Notes under the pieces: generated by a model
Database searches by the model: none
What the model saw: the letters and a program-made list of their open reading frames with translations, nothing else
What the model was told of the DNA's origin: nothing
Shown: piece by piece, positions 1-6,865 of the stretch
How the letters are laid out: every line of letters begins with the position of its first letter
Position numbering within the stretch: the first letter of the stretch is position 1
Made by a program: the position numbers and the translations under genes
Assembly: GCF_000003605.2 (NCBI RefSeq)
Contig: NW_003109582.1
Location: 10,449-20,488, forward strand
Direction of reading: 5' to 3'
DNA length: 10,040 nucleotides
Origin: Saccoglossus kowalevskii
Taxonomy: Eukaryota; Hemichordata; Enteropneusta; Harrimaniidae

Positions 1-780
1 TGATGCACATTATTTTGTTTTTCAGATAAGATTAAAAATGGCCGACTGGCGGCCATTTTGTTTTAATGAATGTGGTTCTAGTGCCATATCTCTGACTTGC
101 TTTGACTGATTATGTTCAAATTTTAAATATTCATTATAAATCATGTCATAGATATACAGATATATTGGTTTGACGATCCTATTAAAAATTGCCGAGTGGT
201 GGCAATTTTTGTGCTAAAAAATCATCAAAATCAAGCATTTCCCGGCTGTTTACAGATGGATTTTGTTCAAACCTTGTATATACGTTGGACATTATAGGAC
301 CTTGATGCACATCATTTTGTTTTTCAGATACATGTTAGATTCAAAATGGCCGCCTGGCAGCCATTTTGTTTTAATGAATGTGGTTCTAGTGCCATATCTT
401 TGACTTGCTTAGACTGATTATGTTCAAATTTTAAATATTCATTATAAATCATGTCGTAGATATACAGATATATTGGTTTGACGATCCTATTCAAAATGTC
501 TGAATGGTGGCCATTTTTGTGCTAAAAAATCACCAAATATCAAGCATTTCTGGCATTTATGGATGGATTTTGTTCAAACTTGGTACATACATTAGACAGT
601 ATGGGTGCACATCATTTTATTTTTCAGATAGGATTTAAAATGGCCGACAGGTGGCCATTTTGTATCAATCAATGCAGCTCTAGTGCCATACCATATCTCT
701 GACATGCTTTGACTGATTATGTTCAAATTCAATATATTCATTATACATGCATTCAAAATGGCTGATTTTGTTTTAATTAA
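1..780. repeat. ~300-bp tandem repeat with palindromic 'AAAATGGCC...GGCCATTTT' cores
   Basis: Two full copies and a decayed third start near 1, 303 and 603, recognised by TGATGCACATCATTTTGTTT and GTGGTTCTAGTGCCATATCT. Each ~300-bp copy holds two inverted-repeat cores about 150 bp apart: 35-59 (9-bp arms AAAATGGCC/GGCCATTTT), 185-209 (AAAATTGCC/GGCAATTTT), 343-367, about 493-518 (decayed) and 637-661. A remnant lies near 755. The unit therefore looks like a 150-bp dimer. No coding potential is recognisable. It lies in the intron upstream of the first visible exon. Confidence 0.85.
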
Positions 781-960
781 TGCTGTTCAGAGCAATATCT
801 CTCAATACTCGTTTGGCGATCAGATACAAATGTCAATCATTTTAATGTTAAACAATCATCATAATCATATTCCTGACATGTTTATGTTCCAACTATATTA
901 CTATAAACAAAACTATATATCTTAAATTCGATAACTAACAGGGACTGTGTCATGTATGGC
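781..960. other. Intron sequence without recognised features
   Basis: AT-rich intron between the 300-bp repeat and the 44-bp acceptor array. An open frame across 719-925 has low-complexity composition, no family resemblance and no splice context, so I treat it as chance. Confidence 0.6.
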
Positions 961-1180
961 TTGTTATGTATTGTTTTCAGTATCGTTGACCAGCACCAAC
1001 CCTATTTTAACGTATTGTTTTCAGTATTGTTGACCAGCACCAACCCTATTGTTATGTATTGTTTTCAGTATCGTTGACCAGCACCAATCCTATTGTTATG
1101 TATTGTTTTCAGTATCGTTGACCAGCACCAACCCTATTGTTATGTATTGTTTTCAGTATCGTTGACCAGCACCAATCCTA
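961..1180 (+). repeat. Five tandem 44-bp units, each carrying a splice acceptor and exon start
   Basis: Five head-to-tail units with an exact 44-bp period. The first 20 bases of each are intronic (TATGTATTGTTTTCAG core) and the last 24 are coding-like (TATCGTTGACC...ACCAAYCCTA). The acceptor AG precedes 981, 1025, 1069, 1113 and 1157. Copies are nearly identical: copy 2 differs in the upstream part and has TATTG for TATCG; the AAC/AAT difference alternates (C, C, T, C, T) and is silent. Only the copy at 1157 runs on into the open exon. Copies 3-5 share the alternating base, which suggests duplication or conversion in 88-bp steps. Confidence 0.95.
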
Positions 1181-1251
1181 CTGCCTATCTGGGATTCATG
1201 TTGGTGGCATTACAAGCATCAAACGAATATGAAGCGGCCGGCAACTTTGAG
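1157..1251 (+). CDS. F-spondin-like gene, Reeler-domain exon (first of four in window)
   Basis: Internal exon of 95 bases: two bases completing a codon, then 31 open codons. It reads SLTSTNPTAYLGFMLVAL followed by QASNEYEAAGNFE. This matches the middle of the Reeler domain of F-spondin, where a 'TLSA..P.YFRGFTLIAL...AGTFQ' pattern is familiar. The acceptor is TTGTTTTCAG ending at 1156 and the donor is GAG|GTAATT at 1251/1252. The leading TA would complete a Val codon if the upstream exon ends in G, giving the expected V-S-L strand. F-spondin is a secreted extracellular-matrix protein involved in axon guidance and adhesion; the Reeler domain is a beta-sandwich at its N terminus. The first 24 bases of this exon, with its acceptor, are repeated four more times upstream (961-1136). 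Reeler domains also occur in other proteins, so the spondin assignment depends on the following exons. The first exon(s) are not in the window. Confidence 0.85.
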
Positions 1252-1453
1252 GTAATTTCATATTTCAAATATAATAGAAAACAAATAATTAAACCATGCA
1301 AAATGAATGTATGTTTTGGGGTTGATAAATTAAGATAGATTAAATTCTTGGCTTTGAATTCATTTTGCATAAAAGTGTTTTCCAGATTTTACTAGCCTAC
1401 TAGTATGTTATATTTTAGTGTATGGCGGCCATTTTGTCAGTATTAATAAAAAT

Positions 1454-1531
1454 AAGCACACAATGGGAGTCTTTGCAGTTAGTGCGTCTGTATGTGTGTG
1501 TGTGTGTCTGTGCGTCTGTATGTATGCCTGC

Positions 1532-1579
<48 letters not shown>

Positions 1580-2017
1580 GTCTGTTCCACATAAGATATC
1601 TCAAGAACCATATGTTGGTTTTTAATGCGCAGATATAAGTAGGTTTTGGTCGAAATAACTGCATACTAATTACCTAATTTGCATGATAATTTGCTAATTT
1701 TTGGCTGTTCTATGACTGTTCTGCAAATATCTAAAGAACCATTCATTGTATTTTGATAAAACTTGATACAAAGATGCTCTGGGACAATACGCAGTCCTGA
1801 TTAGTTTTGGGTAAAAATCCATACATGTCAATTACCTTATTTGCATAATGATTAGACAATTTTTGGCTTTTCCACTGTTATCTCAAGTACTAATCATCAC
1901 ATTACAATCAAACTTGGTACATAGATGTCATAGGACAATGCACAGGCCTAATTAGTTTGGGGGTTAATACCCATTTATATTAATTACCTAATTTGCATAA
2001 TTAGTACATAATTAGTG
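1454..2017 (+). repeat. Dispersed repeat, copy A (TG-headed, ~130-150-bp internal units)
   Basis: Begins AAGCACACAATGGGAGTCTTTGCAG (split here as AAGCAC and GGGAGTCTTTGCAGTTAGTG), followed by a TG-rich microsatellite. Internal units start with (G/A)ATATCT(C/A)AAG, at about 1595, 1726 and 1877. Each unit passes through 'AAACTTGGTACATAGATG' and 'CAATGCGCAG'-like motifs and ends in 'AATTACCTAATTTGCATAAT'. The same order recurs at 9481-10040 in the same orientation, which defines a repeat family. No open reading frame or transposase is visible. The family is not one I can name; a non-autonomous or satellite-like element is most likely. Confidence 0.85.
1485..1577. repeat. (TG)n / TCTG microsatellite
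   Basis: TG-rich simple repeat with TCTG and TATG interruptions, including a pure TG run of about 37 bases at 1541-1577. It produces open frames of Cys/Val or His/Thr on either strand, which are artefacts. It sits at the head of dispersed repeat copy A, as an equivalent tract does in copy B. Confidence 0.95.
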
Positions 2018-3143
2018 CCAACAAAAATATGCAAATATGCATGCAGCCTGGGGAGAACACCGAACATGGATACATCATGACTGATTGGGATATTTTATGT
2101 TGAAGTTATATCTCTACCTAACACATGTTAGAGGTCAGAGAGACAAACTGTAGGTTATTGTATTAGATGGTCAGGGTTCTGCCTAGCCTGATTTGATGTC
2201 AGTCGCTAAATAATATTCATGAGGTCATTAATAGTCATTTTTCCATTCTACTAGCTACGATTTAACTACTTTAATTATTTTAACTTTTATTTTGAATATT
2301 TCAATGTAAAATTAATCTGATTTGATAAATGTGGAAAAATATATACATTTTATTTTCGCAATCACGTCTAAAATGCGTATTTTGAGACATTGACCTCTGA
2401 CATGGCAGCCATGGAAACAAGAATTTAATTGTTTTCTTTCCCAATGGAATGCTGGTAAATCACATTAATAGTGTAAAATAAGTATTCCTTGTATCGCTGA
2501 CTGAACATAGCTTATAATTAATTTAATGAATGAGTCATTAAGCCAAAAACATCAATGAAGGTTATTACACTCGAGTGCAAGTGCAGATTAAATGAACGAC
2601 AGCTTGATGCATCGCTGCAGGTGAAGTGATGTAGTGAGCAATTTATTGTTCAACTCAACAAATCTTACACACAACTAAACTTGCAATGGTAATGCTTCCT
2701 TCTGTTTATTTATCATTGCCTTCCCTTCCATTATCTTGATGTACGACTTATTCCGATCTGGTTCGCTTATTAAAACCAGGGAGCTGTAATGAGAGCAGAA
2801 TGTCAATTGGAGAAGGTTAAAACAAAAACACATTAGGCCGATGTCACAAGTGTACGTTAATTTAGCGGTGTCTTCTTTCAAGTTTTGTTGTGTGTTAATT
2901 GTTTGCATTGTGTTGTTGTGTGTTAAAACCAACAAGAACATAGAATGATGGTCCATTGGCCGACATCCTTTGTGTATCTTAAACAAATAGGATAGTGCCG
3001 GTCGCCAACTTTTTGTCCTGGTCGGAAATTCTGAGTGCTGGTCGCTAGCGACCGGTGCCAACCAGCGTGGGCAGATCCATGGATGGTTATCAGAGGTAAT
3101 GCTGATCAAAGGTGATAATCAGAATGTTTTCTATTTTTTTTAG
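2018..3143. other. Intron sequence, no confident gene
   Basis: Remainder of the intron between exons 1157-1251 and 3144-3277. I see no exon, RNA gene or bounded mobile element. A 144-codon open frame on the minus strand (2675-3109) has no recognisable motif and overlaps a GC-richer patch at 2990-3070. That patch repeats the motif C(C/T)GGTCG and has a perfect 14-bp palindrome GGTCGCTAGCGACC at 3040-3053, so it may be a decayed repeat. The acceptor tract CTATTTTTTTTAG ends the intron. Confidence 0.6.
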
Positions 3144-3277
3144 TTGATTGATTATAATATATCTCGTTTTACTGAAAACTGTCCATTCGCATTGACGCAT
3201 ACTTCGAGTCTTCCAAAAATGTCAGTGTCATTCACCTGGACAGCGCCGCCAAGAAACACTGGATGTGTGAATTTTAG
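3144..3277 (+). CDS. F-spondin-like gene, second Reeler-domain exon
   Basis: Internal exon of 134 bases: 44 complete codons plus two bases. It begins after CTATTTTTTTTAG (ending 3143) in phase 0, exactly as exon 1157-1251 ends. It reads LIDYNISRFTENCPFALTH, then SSLPKMSVSFTWTAPP, then RNTGCVNF. This parallels the F-spondin Reeler pattern 'IID....F.SNCP.A.T', 'W.APPAGTGCV'. The two cysteines (in ENCP and TGCV) are the conserved Reeler cysteines. In the family the first is expected to pair with a cysteine near the domain start (off-window) and the second with the LCE cysteine in the next exon. The donor is a strong TTTTAG|GTGAGA at 3277/3278. There are no internal stops or frameshifts, so it looks functional. 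Confidence 0.9.
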
Positions 3278-3713
3278 GTGAGATATATTCATTCAAATAA
3301 TGCTTGCTTACCATCTCTTGAATTCTGTCAATCACAGAGGTTTGGGTTTTACCTGCATTCACTAATATAAATATAATAACTGTCTAATATAATACTCTAA
3401 TATAGATCAATCTAAACATTATTCCCATTATCGATATCAATCTTTTTTCCAATTTTTATTTTTATTAAAACATTTCCTGTATCATTAGTGAAAATTTGTA
3501 ACGACCGTCACCAAAATGTGAACACTGAATGCATAGCATATATGCTATAGTAACGTTTTTATACATGTATTGAAATAGGAAGACCACAGGCTTGCATCTA
3601 GGTCTCCAGAATGCACCATCTATTCAATTCAGTTTTGTCATACAAACCTCAGATATTACAGTATTGTATTTAAAATAATATTTCGGTAAGATTTGGTCAT
3701 ATTTATGTAGTTA
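3278..3713. other. Intron sequence before the transposon
   Basis: AT-rich intron downstream of the second exon. The only structure seen is a perfect 16-bp palindrome ATAGCATATATGCTAT at 3533-3548, which could be chance in such AT-rich sequence. Confidence 0.6.
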
Positions 3714-3715
3714 TA

Positions 3716-4908
3716 CAGTGACCCCTTGGTAAGTCGCGCCTCGGTAAGTCGCGATTCGGCTAAGTCGCGGGTACTTGGATGGCTCCCCAAATTTCTATTG
3801 TGTTTTGACAGCAGTTCTGAAGTACAAAGACTAATGTTTCATGGCATAGTGTTTTTAACTAACCGTTAAAGAGACAACTTAACACCTACTGTCCGTCAAT
3901 TGCTGAGATGCAATGGGTGACGGCGGCCTTACTCAAGGTGTCAACAGGGGTGTCGAGTAGTGACCGTATGTGCTTCTCGGCCGGTCCTATTTTGGTATAC
4001 CTCTATAAAAACCGCTACAATGAGTTGAATTCATTATCTGATCTCTATTTCTCAACTGAGCAGCATGTCTAAGCGAAAGCTATCCAGTCTGTTCGTACGC
4101 CATAAACTCACAGCGATCGACCGAGTCAAGAAGAGGTGAAACCAAGTTAAGGGTTGCACGTGATCTAGCAGTGGGTGAGCCCACTATTCGTGGGTGGGTA
4201 AAAAATGAAGAGGGAATTTGTTTTCAAAGTTGATCAAGAGGCGGGACTGAACAGAAAAACGTGCGAAATTGTCCGACAATGATGACATCGATATAGCTGT
4301 TTACGTTTCTTCAAGAACAGTCTGCCAGAACTCTACTGTCTGGTCCCATCACCCAATGCAAAGCACACAACTCAGATATGACGACTTTTAATTTGAGTTC
4401 AGGGTGGTTCTTGTGATGGCAAAGAAGACACGCTATACACGAAGTCTCAATCCAAGGCAAAGCTCGGTCTGCGAACATGGACGCTGTCAGAACTTTTTCC
4501 GAAAAACTGAGAGAAATTATCTATGAAGGTGGTTATTCCGACAAACAAGTTTATAATTGCGATGAAACTGGTTTATTTTGGAAGCTGTTACCGTCGAAGT
4601 CGCAAGCAACAGCAAACAACCCACATAATATCGGACACAAACAAAATAAACAACGCATCACTGCAATGTTTACAGCAAACATAATCGTGATCTTATTCGA
4701 ATACTGCCTGACACATATGATACATCATACAATTTGTAAATATGTTTCTAATCTTTCAATTAACTAAACCAAGGGTTTATATGTGCTTTTTATATGTTTT
4801 CTATGCATGACCCCCTTCTTTCACGAGGACCCTCGGTAAGTCGCGGCCCTCGATAAGTCGCGGTTTTTGCTTGGATCCCGACACCCGCGACTTAGCGAGG
4901 GGCCACTG
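3716..4908 (+). mobile_element. Tigger/pogo-type DNA transposon, internally deleted, ends intact
   Basis: A 1193-bp element with terminal inverted repeats. The left end begins CAGTGACCCCTTGGTAAGTC and the right end, reverse-complemented, begins CAGTGGCCCCTCGCTAAGTC; 20 of the first 23 bases agree. Both ends are flanked by TA (3714-3715 and 4909-4910), the target duplication of the Tc1/mariner/pogo group. Further TAAGTCGCG copies lie inside each end: two more on the left near 3741-3770 and two on the right near 4833-4863, the right ones in the same orientation as the left ones. Inside is a broken transposase of the CENP-B/jerky/Tigger family. Autonomous relatives are about twice this length, so roughly half is missing, mainly the 3' catalytic part. 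It is intronic and immobile by itself. Confidence 0.93.
4065..4690 (+). pseudogene. Broken Tigger/jerky-type transposase (CENP-B-like DNA-binding plus start of DDE domain)
   Basis: Remnant of a pogo-superfamily transposase. An ATG at 4065 opens MSKRKLSSLF and then KLTAIDRVKK, but a TGA follows at 4137-4139. The family sequence resumes one frame over from 4135 with GETKLRVARDLAVGEPTIRG then WVKNEE, a CENP-B-type N-terminal helix-turn-helix. Further shifts follow near 4205-4260, where KLSDNDDIDIAVY is recognisable from about 4260. The second DNA-binding helix region (GWFL*WQRRHAI) has an in-frame TGA at 4414-4416. From 4477 the frame is open through FSEKLREIIYEGGYSDKQVY and NCDETGLFWK, where the Asp at 4561-4563 is the first catalytic DDE residue. 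Homology fades after 'RITAMFTAN' (about 4690), so the other two catalytic acids are absent. The open frame at 4477-4767 is therefore a fragment and not a host gene. Confidence 0.9.
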
Positions 4909-4910
4909 TA

Positions 4911-5167
4911 TTTAAAACAAAAAAATCACAGGAATTCACTTATAATAAATCTGTAATGTAACACAAGTTCTTCTTATGGTCACATACTGTCTAGCCATGC
5001 CATAAGGCAACATTACTGAAATAGTTTACTAATAGATAAATTATTTTTCTAAATGCTGTTTTTTCTAAAATGCGGTAACTTTATAGCCACTGTATAAGTA
5101 TTGTAACATTGTCTACTTAGTGACTTAATGACAGCCGTACTGGTGATGGTATGGTAATAATTATTAG
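4911..5167. other. Intron sequence, nothing recognised
   Basis: AT-rich intron between the transposon and the 43-bp repeat. I see no coding match, hairpin or element boundary. Confidence 0.6.
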
Positions 5168-5664
5168 TATACCCACAGGGTTGGATACTTACACTGATGG
5201 GATATACCGTTATACCCACAGGGTTGGATACTTACTCTGATGGGATATAATTGAATGTTTACAGTTTACAGAGAAAACAAAGGTTATTTTACATTTTACG
5301 GAAAAAAGAAAAAGATTAAAAAAGAAAACCTAGAAAATTCTTGTACGTACCGGAAAAAATGACACATTTTTACAGTGTACGAAAAAAATATTTAATTTAT
5401 TACGTTGTACGTCTAGCCTGTGATTACAGAATTACGGAATTTATTTTTTCAATTTACGTTGTACGAACAAAAAAATATTGCAATTACGTTGAACGAAAAT
5501 AACCCTTGCCCCCCCTCTTACACTGATGGGATATACCATTATACCCACAGGGTTGGATACTTACACTGATGGATATACCATTATACCCACAGGGTTGGAT
5601 ACTTACACTGATGGGATATACCATTATACCCACAGGGTTGGATACTTACACTGATGAGACATAT
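5168..5664. repeat. 43-bp tandem repeat, split by a 267-bp insert
   Basis: The unit is TATACCCACAGGGTTGGATA followed by CTTACACTGATGGGATATACCAT. Two copies lie at 5168-5249 (period 43, with a T substitution in 'CTTACTCTGA'). The array resumes at 5517 in the middle of the unit and runs for three more TACCCACAGGG copies, at about 5541, 5583 and 5626 (period 42 then 43, one G lost). The last copy decays after 'CACTGATGAGAC'. Confidence 0.92.
5250..5516. other. Insert within the 43-bp array, with repeated TTACGTTGTACG motif
   Basis: This 267-bp block has a base composition unlike the surrounding repeat. It has imperfect inverted arms CAAAGGTTATTTT (5278-5290) and AAAATAACCCTTG (5496-5508), 12 of 13 matching. 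Between them the motif TTAC(G/A)(T/G)TG(T/A)ACG recurs at 5370, 5400, 5454 and 5484, with spacings of 30, 54 and 30. The array sequence CTTAC(A/T)CTGATGGGATATA is present on both sides (5231-5249 and 5517-5535). That could be a duplication at insertion, or simply the next repeat unit. It may be a small non-autonomous element; the family is unknown. Confidence 0.6.
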
Positions 5665-5856
5665 TTTTATACAAGAATCTTTGAATTTTCAATATATATT
5701 CAGTCATAGTTTTTCTCCCAAAATTTCATGTGTATATAATTCTGTTGATGCAATGTAAAATCCATGTTATTTATTCATTTCTTGTACATGGGGTGATGAA
5801 TATATTACAGGGATGGGATCTAGTGTTTAACATGATGTAATGTTTGTTATCACCAG
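5665..5856. other. Intron end before third exon
   Basis: AT-rich intron leading to the acceptor TTTGTTATCACCAG. No other feature is seen. Confidence 0.6.
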
Positions 5857-5930
5857 GGCAACCGTTGTACAACATAAACAGGTATGGTTCAAAGATGATG
5901 GGGCACTGACTTTGACCCTCTGTGAAGCAG
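5857..5930 (+). CDS. F-spondin-like gene, end of Reeler domain exon
   Basis: Short exon of 74 bases: one base, 24 codons, one base. The acceptor is TTATCACCAG (ending 5856) and the donor GCAG|GTAATT (5930/5931). The AG left over from exon 3144-3277 plus the first G here make an Arg codon, followed by ATVVQHKQVWFKDDGALTLT then LCEA. F-spondins have the same layout after 'TGCV': 'KASIVQKR..YF.DEGSLTK.LCE'. This exon closes the Reeler domain, and its Cys is the expected disulfide partner of TGCV. The phase match on both sides and the family match across so short a region make a chance reading unlikely. Confidence 0.88.
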
Positions 5931-6262
5931 GTAATTACAATCAGGTTTCATTTTAAAAAAATGTCTTATGGATTGACCTCTCTATATCTCATTGGGTGTG
6001 CTTACATGTGAATATTATATATTTAATATACTATGTAAAGCAATTATTAGTTTATTAAATTTTTGGAAAAGTTTTGTTAGCAAATGTTATTGCAACTGAT
6101 ATTTGTAATTTGTTTCGACCAGTCTTTGATTCACTTATTTCAGGCCTTCATCTCCACCCACAAAGTCAACTACAGTCATGTTGATTTATCTGACTCAAAT
6201 TTGTTATAAAAACCAGACATACCCGGTAATGTTATATGCTTAATAATTTGCATATTGGTGAC
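5931..6262. other. Intron sequence after third exon
   Basis: No gene or repeat is recognised. An acceptor-like CTTATTTCAG ends at 6143, but what follows does not fit the spondin protein, and exons 5857-5930 and 7813-7945 already join without a gap in the family alignment. Confidence 0.6.
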
Positions 6263-6266
6263 TTAA

Positions 6267-6474
6267 CCTTTTCACCACCAGACTACCTTGCCTAAATTTT
6301 TCTGCCCTTTTTTCTCATATTTTTCAATATTTCTGGAAATGAACCCTAATTTTGGAGCCAACGGACAAAATTTGATTCAATTTTTACTAAGCAAATACGA
6401 CTATTTTTGTTCAGACTATAAACGGGACTATTTTCTGAATTTGTGATGAAAAGAGGGAACTGGTGGTGAAAAGG
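6267..6474. mobile_element. 208-bp MITE with TTAA target sites (piggyBac-like)
   Basis: Perfect 15-bp terminal inverted repeats CCTTTTCACCACCAG at 6267-6281 and CTGGTGGTGAAAAGG at 6460-6474. They are flanked on both sides by TTAA (6263-6266 and 6475-6478). TTAA duplication with termini starting CC is the signature of the piggyBac superfamily. The 208-bp interior has no coding capacity, so this is a non-autonomous element that would need a transposase from elsewhere. Confidence 0.9.
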
Positions 6475-6478
6475 TTAA

Positions 6479-6863
6479 TAATTTATATCTATAATACTAT
6501 ATTTTATATTATAAATGGTTAATTGTACACTGTCTTCATTCTAATTGGTCCATCTGAAACTATTTGTCAGACTGGGTACAAAATCAGGCAGTATGTCATA
6601 AACCCAAAGTTCAAAATAATCCTGAATTTTAAATTTTTTTTGGTGTGTAAAATGATAGAAAAATTATTAAAATGTCATACCTGAATATTGGGTGGATGGG
6701 GATGGGGGTTACAGCACTCAAAGGGTGCTCTCAGAAATGGGCTGATTTATTTCAATCAAAATGTGACCAATTTGTGTGTTTTTTTGTGATCCAATGTACC
6801 AATTGCCAGCCATTTTGTATTTTCACTCATAACTTTTCATATAGCAAAATCCCTGTATTAATG
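6479..6863. other. Intron sequence between two mobile elements
   Basis: AT-rich intron. The frame beginning at 6672 is open for 97 codons but continues into the adjacent inverted-repeat element and has no family motif, so I treat it as chance. Confidence 0.6.
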
Positions 6864-6865
6864 TA

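Noticed and set aside
719-925. 68-codon open frame
   Set aside because: AT-rich intron and decayed repeat sequence, Ile/Phe/Asn-rich, no motif or splice context.
1093-1338. An 81-codon open frame as an independent gene
   Set aside because: It contains the real exon 1157-1251 in frame, but its first part is the decoy acceptor array and its tail is intron after the GTAATT donor.
1408-1664. Open frames of Thr/His or Cys/Val repeats on both strands
   Set aside because: Products of the TG microsatellite at 1485-1577.
2675-3109. 144-codon open frame on the minus strand
   Set aside because: No recognisable domain or family motif, no splice or promoter context, antisense within an intron of the spondin-like gene, and part of it crosses a repeat-like GC patch. 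It was the longest open frame not explained by tandem repeats, but I cannot support it as a gene.
4477-4767. 96-codon frame as a functional domesticated transposase gene
   Set aside because: The frame is part of a transposase with an in-frame stop just upstream (4414-4416), earlier frameshifts, only the first catalytic Asp present, and non-homologous sequence after about 4690.
6135-6240. Possible extra exon after CTTATTTCAG
   Set aside because: Exons 5857-5930 and 7813-7945 already join with matching phase and the spacing expected between LCE and DCCAC in the family; the sequence after this acceptor gives no spondin-like residues.
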